From Nocardia jinanensis (GTDB lineage: Bacteria; Actinomycetota; Actinomycetes; Mycobacteriales; Mycobacteriaceae), in the NCBI RefSeq assembly GCF_014645735.1, contig NZ_BMMH01000001.1:946305-1010304 (forward strand): 64,000 bases of DNA. The letters run 5' to 3'. Positions 11,689 through 19,737 of the stretch are shown here, piece by piece. The stretch's first letter is position 1. Each line of letters opens with the position of its first letter. The notes under the pieces were generated by a model. It ran no database searches. It was not told the origin of the DNA and saw only the letters and a program-made list of their open reading frames with translations. Position numbers and translations under genes: made by a program.

Positions 11689-11724
11689 TCTCAGAATGCA
11701 GGACGCTAATATCGTTCTATGAGA
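11689..11724. promoter_or_regulatory. Candidate promoter and operator of the IclR regulator
   Basis: An imperfect inverted repeat, TCTCAGAA at 11689-11696 and TTCTATGAGA at 11715-11724, flanks a TAATAT -10 hexamer at 11707-11712. The hexamer is six bases before the regulator ATG, so the mRNA is probably leaderless. The right arm includes the start codon. The arrangement fits autoregulation together with control of divergent leuCD. Confidence 0.45.
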
Positions 11725-12420
11725 CAGCATAGCGGTATCGGCGTCCTGGACAAAGCGGTGGCAGTGTTGTATGCGGTCGCCGAGCAGCCGTGTGGTCTCA
11801 ACGAACTGTGCGAGCGCACCGGCCTGCCCCGGGCAACGGCGCACCGCCTCGCCGTCGGCCTGGAAACCCATCGCCTGCTGGCCCGCGACGGCAACGGCGC
11901 CTGGCGCCCCGGCCCCGCCCTCGCCGAACTCGCCACCGGCGCCGCCGACCCGCTGCTCGAGGCCGCGGGCTCGATTCTGCCCCGGCTGCGCGAGATCACC
12001 GGCGAGAGTGTGCAGCTGTACTGCCGTGAGGGCAACGAACGTATCTGCGTCGCCGCCCTCGAACCCCCCGCCGGGCTCCGCGACACCGTCCCCATCGGTT
12101 CCCGCCTGCCGCTGACCGCGGGATCCGCGGCCAAGGTACTGCTGGCCTGGGCCGATCCCGAACTGCAGCGCACCGTGCTGGGCGAGGCGATGTTCACCGA
12201 CCGCACCCTCACCGAGGTCCGCAAACGCGGCTGGGCGCAGAGCGCCGGCGAACGCGCGGCCGGGGTCGCGAGCGTCTCGGCGCCGGTCCGCGACCAGCAG
12301 GGCGCGGTGGTCGCCGCGGTCTCCGTATCCGGCCCCATCGACCGGATGGGCCGCCGCCCCGGGGCCCGCTGGGCAGCGGATCTGGTCGCCGCCGCCGATG
12401 CCCTGCACCGCCGACTCTGA
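11719..12420 (+). CDS. IclR-family regulator, probable leucine-operon regulator
   Basis: It has 233 residues with an N-terminal winged helix (GVLDKAVAVLYAVAEQP, LNELCERTGLPRATAHRLAVGLE) and a C-terminal IclR effector domain ending in AVVAAVSVSGPIDRMG. Position divergent from leuCD matches the LtbR/NdgR type of IclR regulators, which control leuCD in Corynebacterium and Streptomyces. Control of leuCD is inferred from that conserved position. The start is the ATG directly after a TAATAT -10 element, suggesting leaderless translation. Confidence 0.9.
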   Translation: MRQHSGIGVLDKAVAVLYAVAEQPCGLNELCERTGLPRATAHRLAVGLETHRLLARDGNGAWRPGPALAELATGAADPLLEAAGSILPRLREITGESVQLYCREGNERICVAALEPPAGLRDTVPIGSRLPLTAGSAAKVLLAWADPELQRTVLGEAMFTDRTLTEVRKRGWAQSAGERAAGVASVSAPVRDQQGAVVAAVSVSGPIDRMGRRPGARWAADLVAAADALHRRL

Positions 12421-12454
12421 GCGGCGGGCAGATGCCGTCACTTATGGTGACCTG

Positions 12455-12982
12455 ATGGGAGTGAACCAACGGTCACAGATCGTGATGACCGATACCGAGA
12501 TCACCGATTTCCTCACCCGCAGCCGCGTCGCCACCCTGGCGTCCCTCGGGGCGGACGGAAAACCACACCTCACCGCCATGTGGTACGCGCTGATCACCGA
12601 TCCGGGGCGGCCCGACGCGATCCCCGAGCTGTGGTTCGAGACCAAGGGCAAATCCCAGAAGGCCGTCAACCTGCGCCGCAACCCCACGGTCACCTGCATG
12701 GTCGAGGCCGGGAAAACCTACGACACGCTGCGCGGAGTCTCCCTGGAGGGCCACGCCGAGATCATCGACGACCCCGAGAAACTGTTCGCCGTCGGAGTCA
12801 GCGTCTGGGAGCGCTACACCGGCCCCTACACCGACGATATGCGCGAATACGTCGAGGGCATGCTCAACAAGCGGGTGGCGGTCCGTATCGTCCCCGACCG
12901 TATCCGCAGCTGGGACCACCGCAAACTGGGCCTCCCCGCCATGCCACTGGGCGGGTCCACCGCCAACGCCCTGGAAGACTGA
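12455..12982 (+). CDS. PPOX-class F420/FMN-dependent oxidoreductase
   Basis: A split-barrel flavin/deazaflavin reductase of the pyridoxamine-phosphate-oxidase superfamily, about 175 residues. Visible features are ITDFLTRSRVATLASLGADGKPHLTAMWY at the N-terminus (quoted segments TRSRVATLAS and GKPHLTAMWY), a basic KGKSQKAVNLRRNP segment typical of F420-binding family members, and GVSLEGHAEI. Substrate unknown. A TATGGT -10-like hexamer eight bases before the ATG suggests a near-leaderless mRNA; GTG at 12461 is an alternative start. It follows the IclR gene by 34 bases. Confidence 0.82.
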   Translation: MGVNQRSQIVMTDTEITDFLTRSRVATLASLGADGKPHLTAMWYALITDPGRPDAIPELWFETKGKSQKAVNLRRNPTVTCMVEAGKTYDTLRGVSLEGHAEIIDDPEKLFAVGVSVWERYTGPYTDDMREYVEGMLNKRVAVRIVPDRIRSWDHRKLGLPAMPLGGSTANALED

Positions 12983-13401
12983 TCACCCCCGGGTGCTGTC
13001 CGTCGACAGCACCCGGAACTCGCCCCCACCTCCGAAAGCCACCTCTGACCGGCCGCCACCGACCCGGATCCGGGCGACGATCCTGTGCTGAAACTCGTCC
13101 GGCGGCCGAAGTGATGCGGAGTTTCGCCCAGCCGCGAGCCCGGCGGGCGGCCGACACGATCTGCGACCGGTACCAGGAAGGTGATCCTGCTCACCGAGCC
13201 GAAATGGTCCGGTCGCTGCGCACCCGCGGGGTTTCAGGGCCGCGAACCGCGTATCGCCCTCGCGAACAACCAGACCCCGCCAGGGGTTCCGGGGCAACCC
13301 CGGCGTTCGGCAGTTCACCCGCGCCGACGTGTTCGGCCGAGATGACGGCGCCCTGGACCATCAGTTCGATTCCCGCCTACCCTCGCGTACACGCCGGGGC
13401 T

Positions 13402-13551
13402 CCAGGGGCGCAAGCCCCGGCAAAACCTCCGAAGGTACTCAGTTCGTGAAGGGCCCAGGGGCGCAGCCCCGGCACCGGACTGTTTCCGGTCCGCAGAGGG
13501 TGTCCAGGGGGGCGCCGAGCCCGCCTGGACGGGATGCGGGGGCGCGCCCCC
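13402..13551. repeat. Cluster of GC-rich hairpin repeats in a gene-free stretch
   Basis: The region from the PPOX stop to the tRNA-Glu 3' end (about 617 bases) has no convincing gene. It holds two near-identical copies of CCAGGGGCGCAAGCCCCGGC (13402-13421; 13455-13473 with one A fewer). Also present are a 7-bp stem GTCCAGG/CCTGGAC (13502-13530) and a perfect palindrome GGGGGCGCGCCCCC (13538-13551). These look like REP-type intergenic hairpins. Nothing specific is seen in 12983-13401. Confidence 0.6.
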
Positions 13552-13562
13552 GGAAACAGCAA

Positions 13563-13589
13563 AGGCTCATGCTCCATGAGCATGAGCCT
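13563..13589 (-). terminator. tRNA transcript terminator
   Basis: A perfect 11-bp stem (AGGCTCATGCT / AGCATGAGCCT) with loop CCATG begins 11 bases downstream of the tRNA-Glu 3' end, and TTTGC follows on the minus strand. It probably ends transcription of the gltX-tRNA cluster or of the tRNA alone. Confidence 0.7.
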
Positions 13590-13599
13590 GTCAGCTGAG

Positions 13600-13672
13600 T
13601 AGCCCCGACGGGATTTGAACCCGCGCTACCGCCTTGAGAGGGCGGCGTCCTAGGCCGCTAGACGACGGGGCC
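13600..13672 (-). tRNA. tRNA-Glu (anticodon CTC)
   Basis: A cloverleaf can be drawn. The acceptor stem GGCCCCG pairs with CGGGGCT (one G-T at the end). The D arm is GTCTAGCGGCCTAGGAC, the anticodon stem is CCGCC/GGCGG with loop CTCTCAA (anticodon CTC), and the T arm is GCGGG-TTCAAAT-CCCGT. CCA is not encoded. It is the second of two tRNAs transcribed away from gltX. Confidence 0.93.
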
Positions 13673-13821
13673 AGGACTTGTGATCAACTCCTGGCTGGAG
13701 TGGATCGTGGATCTCTCGATCCGAAGCTCGATCAGCGTAACCGACCGGGCGGTGGCGACCAAATCGCCTGGAAAACTCGTTCCGTACCGCATCTGGACGA
13801 TGAAGCTGAGAGCGATCTCCG

Positions 13822-13893
13822 CTGGGGTACCAGGACTCGAACCTAGAATGGCTGAACCAGAATCAGCTGTGTTGCCAATTACACCATACCCCA
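13822..13893 (-). tRNA. tRNA-Gln (anticodon CTG)
   Basis: The acceptor stem TGGGGTA pairs with TACCCCA, with discriminator G. The anticodon stem GCTGA/TCAGC carries loop TTCTGGT (anticodon CTG), and the T loop is TTCGAGT. CCA is not encoded. It lies between gltX and tRNA-Glu, about 150 bases from the latter. In organisms without GlnRS this tRNA is first mischarged with glutamate by GluRS and then amidated by GatCAB. Confidence 0.93.
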
Positions 13894-14113
13894 ATGACCT
13901 GGGCTTTCGGCTTCACCGCTGGCTGCGGAGGCACCGTCGTTCCGGCCGAGAAAGAGAGTACCAAACTGCTCGGGGGAAACTACAAATCGGCTGGTCACGC
14001 GGCCACATCAAGTGGGTAACGGTCGCTGCGGAGCCACGGACCGGGCGTTCACGCGGCGGCGGAAGCCGAGACCGCCCCCGGCAGCACCGCGGACGGCCTC
14101 GTACCCCCGAACC

Positions 14114-15589
14114 TCATTCGGCCGGCGGCGCCCATTCGCGGCCCGCGCGCAGTCGCTGCACGGTGAGCTCGCGGCCCAGCAGTTCCATCGATTCGTAGAG
14201 CGGCGGGCTGATATGGGATCCGGTGACCGAAACCCGCACCGGCGCGAATGCCTTGCGTGGTTTCAATTCCATTCCGTCGATGAGCGCGACTTTCAGTGCG
14301 TTCTCGATCTCGGGCGCGGTCCAGGCGGGCAGCGGTTCGAGTGCGGAAATTGCGGCGTCCAATACCGGGACGGCGTCGGATCCCAAATTCTTCTTACCCG
14401 CGGCGGGGTCGATGGTGAACTCGTCCGCAGGTGCGAAGAGGAATCGCAACAGACCCCATGCGTCGTCGAGGACGACAATACGTGTCTGCACCAGATCCGC
14501 GGCCACGGCGAAAATCTTTTCGTCCGTTCCGCTACCTATATATCCGTGCTGTATGAAAAATGCGCGCAACCGTCCGGCAAAATCGGCCGGCTCCAGCAAA
14601 CGGATGTGTTCGGCATTGATCGCATCGGCCTTCTTCTGGTCGAAGCGGGCCGGGTTCGAATTCACTTTCGATACATCGAAGGCCGCCACCATCTCGTCCA
14701 TGGAGAACACATCGTGGTCGTCGGCGATGCTCCAGCCGAGTAGCGCGAGGTAATTGAGGAGCCCCTCGGGAATGAATCCGCGTTCGCGGTGCAGGAAGAG
14801 ATCGGCCTCCGGGTCGCGCTTGGACAGCTTCTTGTTGCCCTGACCCATCACGAACGGCAGGTGGCCGAATTCGGGAGTGAAATCGGCGACCCCGATACGC
14901 CGCAGCGCGGCGTAGAGCGCGAGCTGCCGCGGTGTAGACGAGAGCAGATCTTCACCGCGCAGTACATGGGTTATCCGCATGGTCGCGTCGTCGACCGGGT
15001 TGACCAGCGTATAGAGCGGATCGCCGGTACCGCGGGTGAGCGCGTAGTCCGGAACGGAGCCGGCTTTGAACGTGGTTTCGCCGCGCACCAGATCGTGCCA
15101 GGTGATATCGGTATCGGGCATTCGCAGTCGCACCACCGGCCCCCGGCCGGCCGCCTTGTATTCCTCGATCTGCTCCGTGGTGAGGTCGCGGTCGAAATTG
15201 TCGTAACCGAGTTTCGGGTCACGTCCGGCCGACTTGTGACGCGCCTCGACTTCCTCTGGCGTGGAAAAGGATTCGTACGCCTCACCGGCGTCGATGAGCT
15301 TTTGCACCACGTCACGGTGGATTTCGCGTCGCTGCGACTGCCGGTAGGGCGCATAGGGCCCACCGATTTCCGGCCCCTCGTCCCAATCGAGTCCGAGCCA
15401 GCGCAGCGCATCCAACAGTGCCTGATAGGACTCTTCGGAATCCCTTGCGGCATCCGTGTCTTCGATACGGAAGACGAAGGTGCCCCCGTGATGGCGGGCG
15501 TAGGCCCAGTTGAACAGCGCCGTGCGGATGAGCCCGACATGCGGTGTCCCGGTGGGTGACGGGCAGAAACGGACCCGTACGTTTGTCAT
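14114..15589 (-). CDS. gltX: Glutamyl-tRNA synthetase
   Basis: A class I aminoacyl-tRNA synthetase that loads glutamate on tRNA-Glu and, as expected for a non-discriminating actinobacterial enzyme, on tRNA-Gln. The HIGH-type motif is in [20 protein letters not shown] and the KMSKS-type motif is KKLSKRD. The 491 residues are normal. The ATG before [13 protein letters not shown] has an AGAGAG ribosome site; an upstream in-frame ATG is not needed. It starts 13 bases after the fumarylacetoacetate-hydrolase gene and is followed by tRNA-Gln and tRNA-Glu, so enzyme and substrates are clustered. Confidence 0.97.
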   Translation of the reverse strand: MTNVRVRFCPSPTGTPHVGLIRTALFNWAYARHHGGTFVFRIEDTDAARDSEESYQALLDALRWLGLDWDEGPEIGGPYAPYRQSQRREIHRDVVQKLIDAGEAYESFSTPEEVEARHKSAGRDPKLGYDNFDRDLTTEQIEEYKAAGRGPVVRLRMPDTDITWHDLVRGETTFKAGSVPDYALTRGTGDPLYTLVNPVDDATMRITHVLRGEDLLSSTPRQLALYAALRRIGVADFTPEFGHLPFVMGQGNKKLSKRDPEADLFLHRERGFIPEGLLNYLALLGWSIADDHDVFSMDEMVAAFDVSKVNSNPARFDQKKADAINAEHIRLLEPADFAGRLRAFFIQHGYIGSGTDEKIFAVAADLVQTRIVVLDDAWGLLRFLFAPADEFTIDPAAGKKNLGSDAVPVLDAAISALEPLPAWTAPEIENALKVALIDGMELKPRKAFAPVRVSVTGSHISPPLYESMELLGRELTVQRLRAGREWAPPAE

Positions 15590-15602
15590 GTCTCTCTTTC
15601 GT

Positions 15603-16364
15603 TCAGCGTTTTGCGGCAACAGGATTGGTCAGCGTACCGATTCCGGCGACGGTCACCGACACAGTTTGACCATCTTTCATGGGACCGACGCCCTCGGGAG
15701 TTCCGGTGAGGATCACGTCACCGGGAAGCAGGGTCATCACGCGAGTGACCCATTCGATGATTTCCGGGATATCATGCAGCAGTAGCGATGTGGTACTGCG
15801 CTGGCGTACTTCGCCGTCGAGTTCGGTGGTTATCTCGAGATCCGCCGGATCGAGTTCGGTCTCGATCCACGGGCCCAGCGGGCAGAAGGTGTCGTAGCCC
15901 TTGGCCCGGGTCCACTGACCGTCCTGGGCCTGCTGGTCGCGGGCGGTCACATCGTTGGCGACGGTATAGCCCAGGATGACATCCTTGGCACGGGCGGCGG
16001 GTACATCTTTGCAGGGCCGCCCGATGACCACCGCGAGCTCGCCCTCGTAATCGACGCGGGAGGAGCTGGGCGGCACGATGATCGGGATATCGGGGCCGAT
16101 GATGGAGGTGTTCGGTTTCAGGAAGATCACCGGTTCGGCCGGCGCCTCACCGCCCATTTCCGCAGCGTGGGACGCATAGTTCTTCCCGACGCAGACCACC
16201 TTGCTGGCCAGGATCGGAGCGAGCAGACGGATATCGGGCAGCGACCAACTGCGGCCGGTGAACGTCGGGGTGCCGAACGGATGTTCGGCGATTTCCTTTG
16301 CGGTCTCGCCTTCGATGGCGACGAACGCGACCCCGTCGGGGCTGGCAACTCGACCTAGACGCAT
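15603..16364 (-). CDS. Fumarylacetoacetate hydrolase family protein
   Basis: It has 253 residues with the FAH fold. [15 protein letters not shown] is followed by the metal ligands in [11 protein letters not shown], then [26 protein letters not shown] and [17 protein letters not shown]. Members hydrolyse C-C bonds in, or decarboxylate, aromatic-degradation intermediates such as 2-hydroxyhepta-2,4-diene-1,7-dioate. No pathway genes are nearby, and this FAH-gltX pairing is also seen in mycobacteria, so the natural substrate is open. It forms a short operon with gltX. Confidence 0.9.
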   Translation of the reverse strand: MRLGRVASPDGVAFVAIEGETAKEIAEHPFGTPTFTGRSWSLPDIRLLAPILASKVVCVGKNYASHAAEMGGEAPAEPVIFLKPNTSIIGPDIPIIVPPSSSRVDYEGELAVVIGRPCKDVPAARAKDVILGYTVANDVTARDQQAQDGQWTRAKGYDTFCPLGPWIETELDPADLEITTELDGEVRQRSTTSLLLHDIPEIIEWVTRVMTLLPGDVILTGTPEGVGPMKDGQTVSVTVAGIGTLTNPVAAKR

Positions 16365-16499
16365 GACCGAAGTCTATCCAGCCGGGTCCACCAGCCCGAA
16401 TGCACCCGACCGGTCGGTCCGGCGGGCGGTGAGAACCGCGGCACCACTTGCGGGCGCCCGGGCCCCGAGGTGTACGGTGACCGACGTAGGTTCATAGAT

Positions 16500-16521
16500 T
16501 GAGAATTTATTCTCATATACT
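16500..16521 (+). promoter_or_regulatory. Promoter with palindromic operator before the MFS gene
   Basis: TGAGAAT-TT-ATTCTCA (16500-16515) is a perfect 7-bp inverted repeat in an unusually AT-rich patch. It abuts a TATACT -10-like hexamer (16516-16521) about 30 bases before the MFS start. A further TGAGA half-site overlaps the hexamer at 16521-16525. This fits an operator for a repressor, which is not encoded next to it. Confidence 0.5.
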
Positions 16522-16550
16522 GAGATGCTTTCGTTCCGAAATGGGGAACC

Positions 16551-17768
16551 ATGGCGCACAGCTCACCGACGGCCGTCCCGATCGCCGCACCCGGCGCACA
16601 GATATCCCCCGCCCACCGCTGGCTCATGCTCGCCTTCGGTGTCTTCGCCCAGACCACCAGCGCGATCTTCGTCCACGGCGTGCCGTTCCTGCTTCCCGCG
16701 CTCACCGCCGGCGGTATGTCGCTGCCGACCGCCGGTCTGCTCGTCGCCATGCCCACCATCGGCCTGTGCTGCACCCTGATCGCCTGGGGCTACCTGGTCG
16801 ACCGGGTCGGCGAACGCATCGCCCTGGTCGCCGGACCGCTGATCATGTGCGCGGCCGGGGCAGCCGCCGCCTTCACAACCAGCTATCCGGCGCTCGGAGT
16901 GCTGTTGTTCCTCGGCGGAGTCGGCGCCGCCAGCACCAACGGCGCCAGCGGCCGGGTGATCGTCGGCTGGTTCCCACCCGACCGGCGCGGCTTGGCCATG
17001 GGGATCCGCCAAACCGGCCAGCCCCTCGGTGTCGGTATCGCGGCGATGTCCATTCCGCTGGTCGCGGACCGATTCGGAGTCGCACCGGCACTGACCGTGC
17101 CCGCGATCCTGGCCGGACTGGCCGCGGTGTGCTGCCTGCTGGGGATCGTCGACCCGCCCCGCCCCGCGCGGGCACAGTCCTCCGGCGCCAATCCCTACCG
17201 GGGCAGCAGCACGCTGTGGCGCATCCACGGGGTCTCGATCCTGCTGGTCGTCCCCCAGGCGACCGTCTGGACCTTCGCCCTGCTCTGGCTGCACCGCGAC
17301 CTGGGCTGGTCTCTGGCGGGTGCCGGCGCGCTGGTCACCGGTACTCAGATCCTGGGCGCGCTCGGCCGGATCGGCGCGGGCGCCTGGTCGGATCGGGTCG
17401 GCAGCCGGATGGTCCCGCTGCGCCAGGTCGCGGTCGCCGCGGTCGCCACGATGGCACTGCTGGGACTCACCTCGTGGACGCATTGGTGGTGGGCCGCGGT
17501 CCCACTGCTCGTGGTCGCCTCGGTGGTCACGGTCTCCGACAACGGGTTGGCCTTCACCGCCATCGCCGAACGCGCGGGGCCGTTCTGGAGCGGCCGTGGT
17601 CTCGGTATCCAGAACACCGGCCAGAATTTGACGGTCGCCGCGGTGCCGCCGGTATTCGGAGCGCTCATCACCGCGACCGGTTTCCCCGCCGTCTATCTCG
17701 CAGCGGCGGCCCTGGCCGCCGTAGCGATCCCACTCGTCCCGGTGGCGTCGGAGAAACCCCTGGAGTAG
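16551..17768 (+). CDS. MFS transporter
   Basis: A 405-residue major facilitator with about 12 hydrophobic segments. The loop between segments 2 and 3 has the family motif as WGYLVDRVGERIAL, and the two halves are joined by a cytoplasmic loop at about residues 200-225 (DPPRPARAQSSGANPYRG). It most resembles the CynX/NimT-type or oxalate/formate-type anion exporters, but the substrate cannot be read. ATG 16551 follows GGGGAACC. It has its own AT-rich promoter and is convergent with the Uma2 gene across a shared terminator. Confidence 0.88.
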   Translation: MAHSSPTAVPIAAPGAQISPAHRWLMLAFGVFAQTTSAIFVHGVPFLLPALTAGGMSLPTAGLLVAMPTIGLCCTLIAWGYLVDRVGERIALVAGPLIMCAAGAAAAFTTSYPALGVLLFLGGVGAASTNGASGRVIVGWFPPDRRGLAMGIRQTGQPLGVGIAAMSIPLVADRFGVAPALTVPAILAGLAAVCCLLGIVDPPRPARAQSSGANPYRGSSTLWRIHGVSILLVVPQATVWTFALLWLHRDLGWSLAGAGALVTGTQILGALGRIGAGAWSDRVGSRMVPLRQVAVAAVATMALLGLTSWTHWWWAAVPLLVVASVVTVSDNGLAFTAIAERAGPFWSGRGLGIQNTGQNLTVAAVPPVFGALITATGFPAVYLAAAALAAVAIPLVPVASEKPLE

Positions 17769-17783
17769 GTGACCACATCGGTT

Positions 17784-17817
17784 GTTGATCCGGGGGGCGA
17801 CCGGCCCTCGGATCAAC
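17784..17817. terminator. Bidirectional terminator between MFS and Uma2 genes
   Basis: A 9-bp stem (GTTGATCCG / CGGATCAAC) encloses a G-rich/C-rich inner part between the two convergent stop codons. It can serve both strands. Confidence 0.65.
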
Positions 17818-17820
17818 CGG

Positions 17821-18423
17821 TCAGATCTCGATCAGGACCGCGGGATCGAATTCCACCCGAATCGTCTTATCCGCCTCGATTTCGGCAGTGAACTGTTGTC
17901 CCTCGGCGGCCGTGGGCTCCCACCGGTAGGTGGCACCGTCCAGAATTCCGCGATGGATCCGGACCTTCGGCTGATGCTCGATGATCCAATACTGCGGTAC
18001 GCCCAGTTCAGCGTATTCGCGCACCTTCCGAACGCGGTCGGTGCGCTCGCTGCCACTGCCCGGAGATACCACCTCTACCACCAGCAGCAGGTCGATCCCC
18101 GGAATCAGCTTCGGGGACTCATCGGCGATCACCGAGCGCGCGACGTCATAGGGAACCAGTGCGATATCGGGTTTACGTACCCCGGCCGGGGTGCTGATCT
18201 CCCATTCCCCACCGTCACACACGATTACAGCGGCATCGCCGAGCATTCCCTCGATCTTGCGGGCAAGCGTGCGCGCAATCCAGTTGTGCCGAGCCCCCGC
18301 TGCCACCTCGACCAACCACCCGTCTTCCAGTTCGAAACCCTTACCGTCCTCCGGCAGGTCGTACAGATCCAGCACCGTGTACGGGCCGAAACCGGCATCA
18401 CTGGTGGCGTGCCACGCGGTCAT
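17821..18423 (-). CDS. Uma2 family (DUF820) PD-(D/E)XK nuclease-like protein
   Basis: It has 200 residues. The Uma2 core is visible: FELEDGWLVEVAAGARHN, the acidic/basic pair around RKPDIALVP, then LLVVEVVSPGSGSERTDRVRK and YAELGVPQYWIIE, the predicted endonuclease active site (D, E-V-V and a following lysine). Biological role unknown; such genes are common singletons in actinobacteria and cyanobacteria. The ATG before TAWHATSDAG has GGAGGG six bases upstream; an earlier in-frame TTG is less likely. Confidence 0.85.
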   Translation of the reverse strand: MTAWHATSDAGFGPYTVLDLYDLPEDGKGFELEDGWLVEVAAGARHNWIARTLARKIEGMLGDAAVIVCDGGEWEISTPAGVRKPDIALVPYDVARSVIADESPKLIPGIDLLLVVEVVSPGSGSERTDRVRKVREYAELGVPQYWIIEHQPKVRIHRGILDGATYRWEPTAAEGQQFTAEIEADKTIRVEFDPAVLIEI

Positions 18424-18529
18424 GCTGCCCTCCAAGTGCTCGGGCCGTCCATCGGGGATACGCCCAGGTACCCCCGATGGTATCGGACCTGCGACCCCAT
18501 TCCGCTCGCGAGAATACGGGCCGTCGAGA

Positions 18530-19537
18530 TCAGAGCGCGGCGGCGATCCGATCGCCGATCTCGGTGGTCGACGCGGTGCCGGTACGACCGGACAGGTCCT
18601 TGGCGACAGCGTCCTGGATACGGGCGGCGGCAGCCGATTCGCCCTTGTGCTCCAGCAGTAGCGAGACCGAGAGGATGGCGGCGGTCGGGTCGGCCTTGGA
18701 CTGGCCCGCGATATCGGGGGCGCTGCCGTGCACCGGTTCGAACATGCTCGGGTTGGTGCCGGTGGCGTCGATATTCCCGCTGGCCGCCAGGCCGATACCG
18801 CCGCTGACGGCGGCGGCGAGGTCGGTGATGATGTCGCCGAACAGATTGTCGGTGACGATCACGTCGAAACGGCCCGGGTCGTTGACCATATGGATGGTGG
18901 CGGCGTCGATGTGCTGGTAGGCGACCTCGACATCGCCGAATTCCGCGCCCACCTCGTCGACCGTGCGCTGCCACAGCGAACCGGCGAAGGCGAGCACATT
19001 CGTCTTGTGCACCAGAGTGAGGTGCTTACGGCGGGCCTGTGCCTTGGCGAAGGCGTACCGGACCACTCGTTCCACGCCGAACCGGGTGTTGGTGCTGACC
19101 TCGGTGGCGACCTCGTGCGGAGTGTCCACCCGGATCGCGCCCCCGGTGCCGGTGTACGGGCCCTCGGTCCCCTCGCGAACCACCACGAAGTCGATATCCG
19201 GGGTGCCTGCCAGCGGGCTGCCGACCCCCGGGTACAGCTTCGAGGGGCGCAGGTTCACGTGGTGGTCGAGCGCGAAACGGGTGCGCAGCAGTAGGCCGCG
19301 CTCGAGGACGCCGCTGGGTACCGACGGGTCGCCGATGGCGCCCAGCAGGATGGCGTCGTGCTGTTTGAGTTCGGGCAGCACCGATTCGGGCAGGACCTCA
19401 CCGGTCGCGTGGTAGCGCTTGGCACCCAGGTCGTATTCGGTGCGCTCGACACCGGGCAGCACCACATCGAGGACCTTGAGCGCCTCGGTGACGACTTCCG
19501 GGCCGATACCGTCACCGGGGATCACGGCGAGTTTCAT
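18530..19537 (-). CDS. leuB: 3-isopropylmalate dehydrogenase
   Basis: LeuB oxidatively decarboxylates 3-isopropylmalate in leucine synthesis with NAD. The sequence starts [15 protein letters not shown], with [42 protein letters not shown] and [14 protein letters not shown] in family order. The 335 residues match actinobacterial LeuB. An in-frame GTG three codons earlier is possible. It lies downstream of serA on the same strand with a 200-base gap that shows no gene. Confidence 0.97.
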   Translation of the reverse strand: MKLAVIPGDGIGPEVVTEALKVLDVVLPGVERTEYDLGAKRYHATGEVLPESVLPELKQHDAILLGAIGDPSVPSGVLERGLLLRTRFALDHHVNLRPSKLYPGVGSPLAGTPDIDFVVVREGTEGPYTGTGGAIRVDTPHEVATEVSTNTRFGVERVVRYAFAKAQARRKHLTLVHKTNVLAFAGSLWQRTVDEVGAEFGDVEVAYQHIDAATIHMVNDPGRFDVIVTDNLFGDIITDLAAAVSGGIGLAASGNIDATGTNPSMFEPVHGSAPDIAGQSKADPTAAILSVSLLLEHKGESAAAARIQDAVAKDLSGRTGTASTTEIGDRIAAAL

Positions 19538-19737
19538 GACAACCACGCTTTCTACGAACGACGAGGCCGCGACCGGAGCAGGACGCGGTTGCGGGGCCGG
19601 GTACGCCTCGTCGCGGCGGTGTCCTGTCGCGGCGACGGTGTCCGGGTACCGGCCGCCCCGGGCGATGAGGCCCGGGCGGACGGTGCCCGTCGGTGCGCGC
19701 TACCCACCGGCCCGGGCGATAGCGCGCACGGGTTACA

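Noticed and set aside
12580..13449. Long open frame overlapping the PPOX gene and the intergenic region
   Set aside because: Frame shadow of the PPOX gene running on into hairpin repeats; no family-like sequence.
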